Source: Tranzscheliella williamsii (taxonomy: Eukaryota; Basidiomycota; Ustilaginomycetes; Ustilaginales; Ustilaginaceae). Taken from it: 64,000 bases of DNA. Positions 11,781-20,788 of this stretch are shown one piece after another (within the stretch, counting starts at the first letter, position 1; every line of letters starts with the position of its first letter). A program made the position numbers and the translations under genes. The DNA lies in contig JALBYF010000002.1 in the NCBI GenBank assembly GCA_023212725.1, forward strand, positions 372,001 to 436,000, read 5' to 3'. The notes below the pieces were generated by a model. That model did not search any database. It saw nothing but the letters and a program-made list of their open reading frames with translations, and was not told the origin of the DNA.

Positions 11781-12599
11781 ATGCAACCGGCACCTTCCAG
11801 CATGCGGACATCGACGGGGTCGGTGAGCACGGAGGGGGGTGGGGAGCTGGCTGGTGCTTCGAGCAGCGAGGGTGGAGCAATGGGGGTGGGGAAGGAGGAG
11901 GTGGGGGGGGAGGAGGAGCGGGTGCGGCTGGAGGCGCTGTGGCGGACGGGGGGTGTGGTGCCCAAGGTGTACCGGCACATTCATGTGGACTGGCCGAATA
12001 CGTCGATCCGCAAGACGCTGGCGATTGGGGCGGGGGCGGCGGACGCGTGCCCGCCGGTGTACGACCGGCCGCTGCGCGAGCACGAGGAGACAACGGCGGC
12101 ATCGTGCGTGCTGGCGACACGCGCGAGCCCCATCAGCGCCACCGTCTACGTCGTCGCCGAACCGCACAACCCCCACCCCCCACACCCTGCCCGCCCCATC
12201 CTGGTGTCGGCAACCACGGCAGCCCTCGCCCCCATCTCGCTCTCGCTTCCGCCCTACTCCGCTTCGCGCCCGCTCCACATCCACGCCAAGTCCGCTCACG
12301 CCAACATCACGATCCACCTCCCCCCCGCCTTCGCCGGCATCCTCCACTGGTCCTCCGAGTCCGGCTCGCTCAAACTCTCCCCCGCCCTCGCGCGCCGCTT
12401 CCACTCCCTCGACCCAACCCCCCACAAACACCGCGGCACAGCCAGAATTACCCCCGCCCACTCATCCCACACACCCGCCCGCAACCCCGCAGACGCCTGC
12501 CAGCTCACCACCCGCCACGGCACCATCATCCTGAACGAGTACGGCGAGGAGGCTCCCTCCCGCCCAAAGCACGCCCCCTCCGACTGCTCCATACAATGA
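11781..12599 (+). CDS. Hypothetical protein, DUF7330-like
   Basis: Encodes 272 residues from the first in-frame ATG at 11781. The frame is open from 11697, and an acceptor-like CAG at 11727-11729 is in phase, so an upstream exon is possible. Third positions are almost all C or G, which supports this frame against the long opposite-strand frames. After a Gly/Ser/Glu-rich N-terminus there is a conserved-looking segment (KVYRHIHVDWPN). The C-terminal half has NITIHLPPAFAGIL followed by SGSLKLSPAL and a TTRHGTIIL strand, resembling the beta-rich adhesin-like repeats of the basidiomycete DUF7330 family. No signal peptide or membrane segment is evident. The function is unknown and the family call is from memory of its pattern. 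Confidence 0.6.
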   Translation: MQPAPSSMRTSTGSVSTEGGGELAGASSSEGGAMGVGKEEVGGEEERVRLEALWRTGGVVPKVYRHIHVDWPNTSIRKTLAIGAGAADACPPVYDRPLREHEETTAASCVLATRASPISATVYVVAEPHNPHPPHPARPILVSATTAALAPISLSLPPYSASRPLHIHAKSAHANITIHLPPAFAGILHWSSESGSLKLSPALARRFHSLDPTPHKHRGTARITPAHSSHTPARNPADACQLTTRHGTIILNEYGEEAPSRPKHAPSDCSIQ

Positions 12600-12821
12600 C
12601 CCCCTTCCCACCGGCCGCATCCACGCGCGCGACCAAGTCGGTGTAAGCCTGGGCCGTACTAATGCAAGCGGATCGTATGCAACATGCGTCAGGCGGGGAT
12701 TACAGCGCGGCGGGTCCCGACTAGAGCGTCACTATCGTTAAAAGAGGTCCTCATAGCGCCGGCTTGGTGCGGCCAAGCGATAGAGCGTGCAGGGGGGAGG
12801 GGGGAATCGGGTGGAGGAGTG

Positions 12822-14657
12822 CTAGAAGACCTTGGTGTTGGTCGGCGTCCCCTTGCCGACGCGCTTGCCCGTCTCGGAGCGGCCCTCTCGGCGCAGCTGT
12901 TCGACGTGCGGGTGGCGTGCTCTGTAGGAGGAGACGGGGGCGGCCGGTGTCGATGCGGGGCGGGTGATGCCGTTCGGGTCGGAGACGGCCAGGTCCGACA
13001 TGCCCGCGGCGCTCAGATCGACCAGGGTATGGCTGGACTCGGTGCGCTCTAGGCCAAAGTAGCGACCCTTGCCCTTCGGTGCGCCGTTGGCCGGATCCAG
13101 TTCCTCCACCTCGACCGGCTGGCCGGGGCCCATGTGCGTAGACGAGCCGCTGGCGCTCTCCGAGCCGGGCATATCGACCGAGATCAGCGAAGGCATCCAT
13201 CGCGGCGTCGACGCACCCGCCATACCCTCGCCGTCCTCTTCCGAAATCGCGCCGATCTCGCGGACCGCAGCGCCCCGGACAGCTTCGGCGCACATCTCCT
13301 TGAACGAACGCGCACGCGAGCGCAGCCCCTCGGCAGCAACGCCGCTGCCGATGCTGGCGGTGGGCAAGGCGCCGGTGGACAAGGCGCCGGTGGACGAGGC
13401 CAGATCCGAGCTGTCCCGCTTCTCCGCCCTTCGCCGACGCCCGTGCAATGCCAGGCTGTGCAGCCGCGCCTGTGTAGCACTCCCGTCGTCCAGCTGGCTG
13501 TAACTGTAGCCAATCCCAAGCCCAAACGGCAATGAGAGATAGTGGAGATCCTGAGCCGACTTGCGCTCGCTCCCATCTTTGTCCGACTCGTGCCCGTTTT
13601 CGTTGTTGGGAGATGGAACAGCAGACAACGGCGTAGCACTGGTCCGACGAGACAGAGATGGTGGAGTGACGATGCTCGCCTCCTCTTCGTCGAGCGAAGA
13701 GATCAGTGCTTCCGCATGTGGAAGGTCGACCATGCTGTGTTCTGACCTGCTCAAGGGACGGTAAGGCCGGCCGTCTGCCGATCGCCTGCGCAAGGGCGAG
13801 CCTGGTTGCGATGCCGCGCAAAGACGGTTGTACACCTCCTGTACGGCCAGCGTCACAATGCCAATGGCAAGGATGCAAAGGAAAATGAGCCCGATCAGGA
13901 GCCTGTCGCTCGAATTCGGGATCAGCGGAGGATGGCTGATGGGCACATCTCGCCGGGTGATCAGGGAAGCAATGGCCGCCCTTGGGCCGGCGATGTAGGA
14001 GCGCATATCGGGACGCCGGCCGAACATGTAGCCCCCACCGGTCTGTTTGCCAATCAGCTCCTCGTCAAAAGGTACCGCGATTGCAGCAGCAACTTCAGAA
14101 GTGGCAGCCGATGCCGCTATGGGCTGCAGACCCGCTACCTGGCGGTCGTCGCCGGGGCGAGTCGGCTTCAGCGCCGGTTGGGGAGCGCTTCGGTCGTAGT
14201 CCTGCTGTCCGTCGAGCAGCGCGAATGTAGTCTCTTCAGATGAAGCCACGGCCTGCTCTAGTAATACCGCTGCTTCAAGCTGCGAAGCGATATCATCGCT
14301 TTGTACTGCCTGTGATGAGTCTGCCTCAGGATTTTGCGGCCAAGTGGCCCACTGGCTGCGCCTGGTAGCTTTGGAACGGAGAGTGCCAGCGACCTGGGAA
14401 TCGCTATCAGCGGAGGGGCCGGGCTGCGAGAAAGAAACTGCCGAAGCTCTCGAGCGTCCGCTGTCGTGTGACGGCGCAGACGCTCCCCCGGAATCGGGAG
14501 TGCTCGGGACGGAGACGGATGCAAGGGCAGTGGTTGGAGCCAAAAAGAGGGGAACCGTAGTCAACACCGACGATGTCAGAATGGTTGTGGCAGTGAAAAG
14601 ATGATTGCCCCGGCCGCTCTTTCTCCTAGAGGTGGTAATGCTGCGGCGAGCAGCCAT
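12822..14657 (-). CDS. Hypothetical single-pass membrane protein, lineage-specific
   Basis: Encodes 611 residues from the ATG at 14657. An open frame extends further but only from non-ATG codons. The N-terminus has a basic stretch (RRSITTSRRKSGRGNH), then a hydrophobic segment ending LAPTTALAS, consistent with a signal peptide. A Ser/Ala/Gln-rich outer region of about 210 residues follows. One strong transmembrane helix (LLIGLIFLCILAIGIVTLAV) lies at about residues 252-274, followed by a cytoplasmic tail of about 335 residues rich in Ser, Arg, Glu and Asp. The tail contains an exact STGALSTGAL duplication. The layout suggests a type I plasma-membrane or vacuolar protein. I recognise no enzyme domain and would expect matches only in other smuts. 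Confidence 0.75.
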   Translation of the reverse strand: MAARRSITTSRRKSGRGNHLFTATTILTSSVLTTVPLFLAPTTALASVSVPSTPDSGGASAPSHDSGRSRASAVSFSQPGPSADSDSQVAGTLRSKATRRSQWATWPQNPEADSSQAVQSDDIASQLEAAVLLEQAVASSEETTFALLDGQQDYDRSAPQPALKPTRPGDDRQVAGLQPIAASAATSEVAAAIAVPFDEELIGKQTGGGYMFGRRPDMRSYIAGPRAAIASLITRRDVPISHPPLIPNSSDRLLIGLIFLCILAIGIVTLAVQEVYNRLCAASQPGSPLRRRSADGRPYRPLSRSEHSMVDLPHAEALISSLDEEEASIVTPPSLSRRTSATPLSAVPSPNNENGHESDKDGSERKSAQDLHYLSLPFGLGIGYSYSQLDDGSATQARLHSLALHGRRRRAEKRDSSDLASSTGALSTGALPTASIGSGVAAEGLRSRARSFKEMCAEAVRGAAVREIGAISEEDGEGMAGASTPRWMPSLISVDMPGSESASGSSTHMGPGQPVEVEELDPANGAPKGKGRYFGLERTESSHTLVDLSAAGMSDLAVSDPNGITRPASTPAAPVSSYRARHPHVEQLRREGRSETGKRVGKGTPTNTKVF

Positions 14658-15713
14658 ATCGATTCTGCCGGTTGTGAAGTCCGGTTGCTGTGCACGCAAA
14701 GCAACAATCAGGAGTGCCGAACGTGTCGATCGCCGTAAGCTAAGCCGCGAGACCTATCGCGAGCGTGCTGAGATCATCTGAACAAAGTCAAGCACTTCTA
14801 GATCGATGGGCACGGAACGATTAGTTCCACAGCGATGTGCACGGCGATGACCTTTCCTGGATTGGTGCGCCGATCGCTGTTGTTCCTGAGCGACGTTATC
14901 TCGACTCGGAATCCCGAGTGCCAAGTGACCGAATGCCTGAGCGAAGTGCCGGCCTAAGCGCGGGCCTGAGCTGGTACGGGAGGGTGGCGGCAGCTATGTT
15001 CCAGGAAGCGCGAATGCACCGTCAGCGCGGCGTCGTTACTGTGTGTAGGCGAAACGAGGTGCTGAAGGAAAAGACGACAGGGAGGATGGGCAACGGCGTC
15101 GAAGCGGCAAGATCCTGAGCTGGATGCGGAGGGAGCAGAGACTGCCAGCGTCGAGGAGCGAGGAGCGGGTGGAGTGCAAACAGATACCGGAGTAGAAGAT
15201 GTACTGAGAGCACGAAAAGGCAGGAGGCGATAGGGCCACGGCAAGCAACTTCAGACATCTAACAACCTCACATTGTGATTTACTCGCTGCCTGGATAAAA
15301 GCCAAAGCACGCACCGCACGCACGCATCCGCACCGCACCCGCACCGCTTCGAGCTTCTCCACTTGGCTTGATCGCGTGCGGAACCGTCCGAAGATCATAC
15401 CAATTTCTCTTTGAAGTGCCAGCCCACGTAACGAATGTGTGTATGTTGTTAGAAGTCCTGATTCATCGCGGTTTCCGATTTGCAAGTAGTAGCTTCGCTA
15501 AGTACTATTAACCTAGGTACAGCCTGGTCGCTCGTCATTTCATATCAGTGTATGAGCAGGTCATACAACTAACCGTGCTTTGGATCCACCCAGACATACC
15601 ACTAACCAAACCTGTCGAAAGGCAAACCACTGCGACCACGCTCGACGCAGCTCGGCTCACCCTACTCGACACAGCCTCTGTTGGCCACTAGGCCCAAAAC
15701 GAAGCAAAAGGGC
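14658..15713. other. Intergenic, promoter of the membrane-protein gene
   Basis: No gene recognised. The right part flanks the tRNA-His terminator. Short overlapping frames on both strands are not credible. Confidence 0.4.
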
Positions 15714-15719
15714 AAAAAA
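15714..15719 (-). terminator. Pol III terminator of tRNA-His
   Basis: A run of six T on the minus strand, about ten bases beyond the tRNA 3' end at 15730. This is the normal stop signal for RNA polymerase III. Confidence 0.8.
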
Positions 15720-15729
15720 TCCGGAAGTT

Positions 15730-15834
15730 TGCGGCCTGGAGGAATCGAACATCCGTTTGCTCGGGAGACAACTCAGGCGATGCATCCCGAAGGATAACCA
15801 CAACGAGCCGTAATAACCACTATACGAAAGCCGC
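15730..15834 (-). tRNA. tRNA-His(GTG) with a 33-nt intron
   Basis: On the minus strand the acceptor arms GCGGCTT and AGGCCGC pair fully, with one T-G wobble. The D-arm GTATAGTGGTTATTAC is nearly the eukaryotic tRNA-His D-arm. The anticodon stem GCTCG/CGAGC is perfect around TT-GTG-G, giving anticodon GTG (15799-15801). An intron of about 33 nt (15765-15797) sits right after position 37, the canonical place. The T-loop is TTCGATT. The T-stem GGATG/CCTCC has one mismatch. The base after the acceptor is A73, as expected for tRNA-His; the extra G-1 is added after transcription. Internal A and B boxes are present. Confidence 0.9.
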
Positions 15835-15979
15835 GCGCGATACCAAGCGGGACTCAGCTTTGCTTCTATATTCGCATAGCCATTTACTGTCCAGTGGCTT
15901 GTACAGTTCGGCGCGCAGATCGAAGCCACACTTACGACGGTTCTTCTTCTCTACATCATACCTAGTGCAATGGTTCGGA

Positions 15980-17275
15980 TTACATTGTCCGCTTCGTTAC
16001 ATCGTCTGGAAGCTTAAAGGCAGCAGTCGCTGGGTGTGAAGTATAGAGGGAGAGGGGCTTGAAAGGTCTGCGTGAAGGGATATCAGCGGGCCAGTTGCAG
16101 TCCTTGCGATACAGCGATGGGAATCTGTCCTGGCGGGCCGTGACGGTGTGCGGGTCAGGCAGTGACGAGAGGAAGGTATGGATGGGAGGGAGTCTGGGGT
16201 CCGAGTGGAAGCTCGGCCGGGAGATGGGCGCGAGGGGAGGCGAGTTCAGTTCTTCGGAAGACTCGCTCTGTTCGTCCGAGGGCTGCTCCGCTCTGCACCA
16301 CGAATGCCGAGTGCAGTCATACCGCGGTTCTGCCCGTGTGCAAGCCGTGCTCGTGAGAGGAGGCAACCAGCGAGGCAGCGCAGTCACGCTGCGTCGGTCG
16401 TGCTGGCAGTCGCCACATACGCCGACGGTTTCGCCGTCATCTTCGTCCTCCGAATCCGAGTCCTCGCCTCTCACACTCCCGGCAACTGCCGCCGGACCAG
16501 TCGGTGGGGTCACGTCGTCAGGTGCTTTTAACGGGTCCGGGTCGGACTGGGATCGGAGCGATGCTTTGCGGATATCATCGCTGCCCCAATGCAAACGCCG
16601 CTTTTTGAGTCGATGGTGGCAGGGCGATTTCCCTTCCCTCGGGTCATGTACGCCATCTGCGAAGGCGGCATCGGCGTCGGCACTGTGTGAAGGTGTCTCT
16701 GGCACGGACGAAGAGGACGAGTCGGAGCCATGTCGAAGCGGGTCCGGCTGATGTGCGCGGCGGTAATGCTCGTCGAGTCTTGGTACCGCCGAGGCGCCCA
16801 CCTTCTGGCCGGGCTCGCATTGGCAGAGCTTCCGCAGGGCCTGGTTCTCTTCCTGCAACTGCACGACGTACTCTACCGTGTGGCTGATGATGCAGAGCTT
16901 CTCGAGCACCATGCTGGTCTTGGCCTTCTGGCTCATGTCCTGCTTCGCCTTGTCCCGTTTTTCCTGCGTCTTTTGGCGTTTCTCGCCACGCCGCGGCGCC
17001 TCGCACTTACCATTGTGCTCCGTTGGCGCGGCTTGCAAGTCAAACTTGCGGTCGATCAGGTCCTGGCATTCCAGCCGGCAGGCCGGTACCATGTTCTGCA
17101 AGGCAACCAGCTTCTCGTTGATCTTTTCGCGCCGTCTGCGCTCGATGATCGAGTGGTCGGTTTTGCGCCGCAAGACGCGCGACTTGCGCTTGGTGCCGTC
17201 TTTGTTCAGCATGTCCGGCGTAAGTGGTCTTCCTGTGCTGGTGTTAGCGCTGGATGGACGGGTCGTGCAAACCAT
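15980..17275 (-). CDS. bHLH transcription factor with an extended loop
   Basis: Encodes 431 residues from the ATG at 17275 (context GAAATGG). An in-frame ATG at 17317 would add 14 residues. The basic region and helix 1 (RRKTDHSIIERRRREKINEK, about residues 36-56) carry the E-box-contacting H/E/R pattern. Helix 2 (TSMVLEKLCIISHTVEYVVQL, about 120-140) runs on into a short leucine/coiled-coil part. The loop between the helices is about 50 residues and very rich in Lys, Arg, Gln and Glu, far longer than the usual 5-20. A GTAAGT sits inside the loop, but I found no acceptor that keeps the frame. The rest is Ser/Asp/Pro-rich. It likely binds CANNTG sites as a dimer. The target pathway is unknown. 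Confidence 0.85.
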   Translation of the reverse strand: MVCTTRPSSANTSTGRPLTPDMLNKDGTKRKSRVLRRKTDHSIIERRRREKINEKLVALQNMVPACRLECQDLIDRKFDLQAAPTEHNGKCEAPRRGEKRQKTQEKRDKAKQDMSQKAKTSMVLEKLCIISHTVEYVVQLQEENQALRKLCQCEPGQKVGASAVPRLDEHYRRAHQPDPLRHGSDSSSSSVPETPSHSADADAAFADGVHDPREGKSPCHHRLKKRRLHWGSDDIRKASLRSQSDPDPLKAPDDVTPPTGPAAVAGSVRGEDSDSEDEDDGETVGVCGDCQHDRRSVTALPRWLPPLTSTACTRAEPRYDCTRHSWCRAEQPSDEQSESSEELNSPPLAPISRPSFHSDPRLPPIHTFLSSLPDPHTVTARQDRFPSLYRKDCNWPADIPSRRPFKPLSLYTSHPATAAFKLPDDVTKRTM

Positions 17276-17881
17276 TTCAAAAAGTAGAACCTGTCTAGCC
17301 CTATATGAATGGATCATGAACCAAGGCACCCGCAATCTCCTGTAGCGCAACAAGCTATCTTGGCGGACATTTGGCGGTGGAAACGCTTCGGGCAAGCTCA
17401 GAGGCGAGGCACTGCGGAGGAGAAAGAGCGCGAGTACCGCAAAGGTCATACACCATTACGCGGAGCACACGACACCGCAGCGTCTACGCTTGCACTAGCC
17501 GCCGGAAAAGTTTCTCGAAATTGGCCTGGTTGAGCACATCATGAGTGTGTGATGTCGTGAGCGATGGCACCTCGTCACAACCCGAGAGGTCGTCGCAACG
17601 TCACCCCAGCCATGGTGCATTATCAACAACCGATGGCGTGAGTACCTTGCAAGTTATCTCCTTCCCCTCCAACTGTGAACATAGCGCCACCCTTTCCTCT
17701 ACCGTCAGATTGTTAAATCGTGCATACGAAGTGGCTTGATTCTGGCCCGACACCCGGCGTATTTTCGAGAAATAGGGAAGAATTGGCTGGAAGAATTGAC
17801 GTCCTCGAAACACTCAATAGCGGCAAGCATAGTACAGGCGGTCGCCAACCAGGTCTACCGGGAACCTCACTGGAGTCGCAG
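17276..17881. other. Divergent promoter region, bHLH / mitochondrial release factor
   Basis: 606 bases between two divergently transcribed genes. The release-factor frame stays open upstream of its ATG to 17720, but only from non-ATG codons. Confidence 0.5.
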
Positions 17882-19390
17882 ATGAGGTCGCTCTGCACAG
17901 GGATCGCGGCGAAGCGTCTGGGTGTCGATGCTGCTGGTCCGTCCCGGCGGCTGCCGCGTCCACTTGCCTTGGCATGCGGGCAGTGCCGGGCCGATTGTGC
18001 TTCTGATCAACGGCGCGGCATGGTCACCGCCGCATCATGGAGGCCGGTCCGACCGTCAACCAACGAGATAGTGCGCTTGCGGCTGGTGGTGAGCGGTCGG
18101 CGCTATGCTTCCACGGGTGCTGCAGATGCACGGGCGGGCGGGACGACGCTGAGCGTCGACTCGGATCCGGTGGTGCGTGTGGCGCGCCTGCGCATGGCCA
18201 AGCGGGAGCGGCTGTCGTCGTCGTCGGAGGGCGGTGACAACGCCGAAGTAGGCCGCCAGCTGAAGGAGCTCGAGCCGCTCCGGCAACTGTGGGGCTCCTT
18301 CTCGACGGCGCGCATGCAGCTCCTCACCACGCTCGGCATCGTCGAGAGCGACCCCGACGAGGACATGCGTGCTCTGGCGCGCGAGGAGGTGCCCCTCCTA
18401 GAGGCGCAGCTCTCCCGTATGCGGACCGAGATCCAGGAGCTCATCCTCGCATCCATGACCGACCCCATAGAAGCACAGGCGACAGGCGCCGTTGTCGAAG
18501 TGCGCCCAGGCGTCGGCGGGCAAGAGTCCACACTGTTCACCGCCGAGATTGCGAGGATGTACGAGCGCTTCTGCGAGCAGAAGCCCACCGAAGATGGCTC
18601 CGGAGAATGGACTGTCGAGCCACTCTCCAGTACCAGCGTAGATGTCTCTACAACATCCGCTGGTTCCGGTGCGGGCTTGAAGGAGGCGATCATCGAGATC
18701 AAGGGCAGAGACGTTTACCAGAAGCTCAAGTACGAAGCAGGCGTGCATCGCGTCCAGAGAATCCCCGCCACACAGAGCTTAGGAAAGCTGCAGACTTCGA
18801 CGATAGCGGTCATGGTACTGCCCATCTCGGAAGGCGGGGAAAACAAGGCGGACGACCTGGTCGATCCGAAGGACGTCAAGGTGGAAGTGATGCGGTCACG
18901 CGGCGCCGGCGGCCAGCATGTTAACAAGACCGAGTCCGCCATCCGGCTGACGCACGAGCCGACGGGGATCAGTGTCTCGATGCAGGACAGCCGGTCGCAG
19001 CATCAGAACCGGACGAAAGCATGGGCTGTTCTGCGCGCGCGCCTGCTCGACCGGCGCATGAAGCAGGAAGTGGAGGGCAACCGCGAGCGGCGCCTGGCGC
19101 AGGTGGCCAGCATGGACCGCAGCGACCGCATCCGCACCTACAACTTCCCGCAGGACCGCGTAACCGACCACCGCATCAACCTCAGCCTGAACGGCATCGA
19201 CGCCATCCTCGACGGCGAACACGACCCCGGCACCGGCCTCGACTACATCATCAACCGCCTCAAAGAGGAGAGCGACGCACGCAAGATCAAGGCCCTCCTC
19301 GAGAGCGAAGAGGCCGAAGCCGCAGCCTCTGCGCCCGCAACCGCAGCAGCCACCGCCAAGAGCAACGGCAGCGCAAAGCAGCGCAAATAG
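17882..19390 (+). CDS. MRF1: Mitochondrial peptide chain release factor 1 (class I)
   Basis: Encodes 502 residues from the ATG at 17882. The first 75 residues are Arg-rich with almost no acidic residues, a typical mitochondrial presequence. The PCRF domain follows, with VRPGVGGQESTLFTAEIARM. The catalytic domain has RGAGGQHVNKTESAIRLTH; the GGQ that triggers peptidyl-tRNA hydrolysis is at residues 343-345. The C-terminal RF1 features TYNFPQDRVTDHRIN and a DAILDGE helix are intact. The protein releases finished chains from mitochondrial ribosomes at UAA and UAG. The C-terminus ends in an Ala/Glu-rich then Lys-rich tail longer than in yeast Mrf1. Confidence 0.95.
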   Translation: MRSLCTGIAAKRLGVDAAGPSRRLPRPLALACGQCRADCASDQRRGMVTAASWRPVRPSTNEIVRLRLVVSGRRYASTGAADARAGGTTLSVDSDPVVRVARLRMAKRERLSSSSEGGDNAEVGRQLKELEPLRQLWGSFSTARMQLLTTLGIVESDPDEDMRALAREEVPLLEAQLSRMRTEIQELILASMTDPIEAQATGAVVEVRPGVGGQESTLFTAEIARMYERFCEQKPTEDGSGEWTVEPLSSTSVDVSTTSAGSGAGLKEAIIEIKGRDVYQKLKYEAGVHRVQRIPATQSLGKLQTSTIAVMVLPISEGGENKADDLVDPKDVKVEVMRSRGAGGQHVNKTESAIRLTHEPTGISVSMQDSRSQHQNRTKAWAVLRARLLDRRMKQEVEGNRERRLAQVASMDRSDRIRTYNFPQDRVTDHRINLSLNGIDAILDGEHDPGTGLDYIINRLKEESDARKIKALLESEEAEAAASAPATAAATAKSNGSAKQRK

Positions 19391-19708
19391 CCGCCCAGCA
19401 GAGGAACCGGCGAACATCTTCACCTCTCCCTTCTCCGTGGCTTTAGCTCAGTATGATGCGGCCATTCTCCCCCTGAAAGCAGGCACGATAGAAACTGCGT
19501 TTAACTTGAGCATCGCAGATCAAAAACAAGGAGATCAGACGCAACTAAGAGCATGTATAGGTGGATCGGTGCATTTGGCTTCATTACCTGAGACATGAGA
19601 GCAAAAAAAAAAGAAATGGACGCTGGGTAGCATCAAGCGCGTAGCATCAAGCTAGCGCCATGCCGTACCGACAGATTAAGTAGAGGTAATTCCTGGCTGT
19701 GGTTAGAT
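19391..19708. other. Convergent 3' region, MRF1 / LysM gene
   Basis: 318 bases of presumed 3' UTRs, including an A-run near 19604. No gene is seen. Confidence 0.5.
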
Positions 19709-20788
19709 TCAGGGGGTATGCGACCTCTGATGCGTGCGAGAAGAGTGGGAACGGTGACGTTTGGCGGGCGACTGGGAGCTAGGCGAGCGAGCTGCCGGCT
19801 TTGCCAGAGTGTGGAGCCCGCCGTGAGATATAAGATCCTCCACTGACTGACGAAGTGATTCAGTGCTATGCGACGGTAACGGCAGTGATGATGATGACGA
19901 AGGCCATGAAGTGGAAGCAGGCATGTCACTGTGCTCGTGAGCACTGTTGTGCGTGTGACCGGCCCCTACGTTTGGGGAGTCTGGGCCGCTGTTTGACGCT
20001 CCTGACTTAGCAGGCAGTGTGGCTTGGAGCTGGGGAGTTTTATAATTGGCCCTGTGGTTGCCCTCCTTTGCTGGAGACGCTCCTTCTGATTTAGAAGCGT
20101 CTGTGTTGGACGCCTTGTGTTCCTTTTCATGTTTGTGGCCTTTCTGATCTTTGTTACCTTTGCGGTCGTCGTGGTTGGCAGAAGCGCGTGACTGGGACCC
20201 CTGCTTCTTGGTGTTGTGGCTTTGTGACTTTGCGCCTTTCTGCTGGGATGTGGATGCGTGAGCCGCATTTTTTGTTTGCTCTTGCTGCCTTTGCTTTTCC
20301 TGTACCAACCAGGCCTGTCTTGCCTCCTCTCTGGCGATTCTGACATCAGTGGAATTGATGCTGTGATCTGCGGGCGGACGAATGCTCCCAGCGGTTACGC
20401 AGAGCATCAATCCTTCATAGACTGAATCACAGTCCAAGCTTGGATTGTTGTCCTTTAGACGCTGTACGCTGATGCCGTACTGTGAGGCGATACTATCGCA
20501 GGAATCCGAGTTGGTGCAACGGTGAACAAATTGGCAGTCATTTCCATAGCGACCAAGGCAGAGCTGCGAACCGATCTCTAGCGTATAGCAATCCGAGCCA
20601 GCACTGAGGAGGTTGAAAGCCAATATTTGGTATGTGGATGTGAGCGTCTTCTGACCAATCTTGTCGCAGGTGTCACCCTGTTCAACAGTATACGTTCGCG
20701 TGCAAGCAGTGCTGTTGGAATGGAAAGCGGAAAGCGCACCTAATGGCAGCATCACTAGCGCCATCAGGGCTACCTTGAGGGACGACAT
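19709..20788 (-). CDS. Secreted two-LysM protein, candidate chitin-binding effector
   Basis: Encodes 359 residues from the ATG at 20788. A signal peptide is evident (MSSLKVALMALVMLPLGALS, cleavage near 20-22). Two LysM modules follow: residues 31-77 (RTYTVEQGDTCDKIG...IGSQLCL) and 86-131 (CQFVHRC...NPSLDC...GLMLCV). Cysteines suited to disulphides lie in and between them. LysM modules bind chitin or related N-acetylglucosamine polymers, and fungal secreted LysM proteins often hide cell-wall chitin from host receptors. The remaining 225 residues are a disordered Lys/His/Ser/Gln-rich tail ending in a basic segment (PAKRHRSHSSRTHQRSHTP), unusual for a minimal effector. A wall-bound protein is an alternative role. 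It is divergent from Cdc27 and convergent with MRF1. Confidence 0.88.
   Translation of the reverse strand: MSSLKVALMALVMLPLGALSAFHSNSTACTRTYTVEQGDTCDKIGQKTLTSTYQILAFNLLSAGSDCYTLEIGSQLCLGRYGNDCQFVHRCTNSDSCDSIASQYGISVQRLKDNNPSLDCDSVYEGLMLCVTAGSIRPPADHSINSTDVRIAREEARQAWLVQEKQRQQEQTKNAAHASTSQQKGAKSQSHNTKKQGSQSRASANHDDRKGNKDQKGHKHEKEHKASNTDASKSEGASPAKEGNHRANYKTPQLQATLPAKSGASNSGPDSPNVGAGHTHNSAHEHSDMPASTSWPSSSSSLPLPSHSTESLRQSVEDLISHGGLHTLAKPAARSPSSQSPAKRHRSHSSRTHQRSHTP

Noticed and set aside
11589..12461. Minus-strand 290-codon frame
   Set aside because: Opposite strand of the GC-rich DUF7330-like gene; the plus-strand frame has proper third-position bias and a sensible protein.
16940..17012. An intron in the bHLH loop starting at the minus-strand GTAAGT
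   Set aside because: The nearest acceptors give lengths that are not a multiple of three and would break the frame into helix 2.
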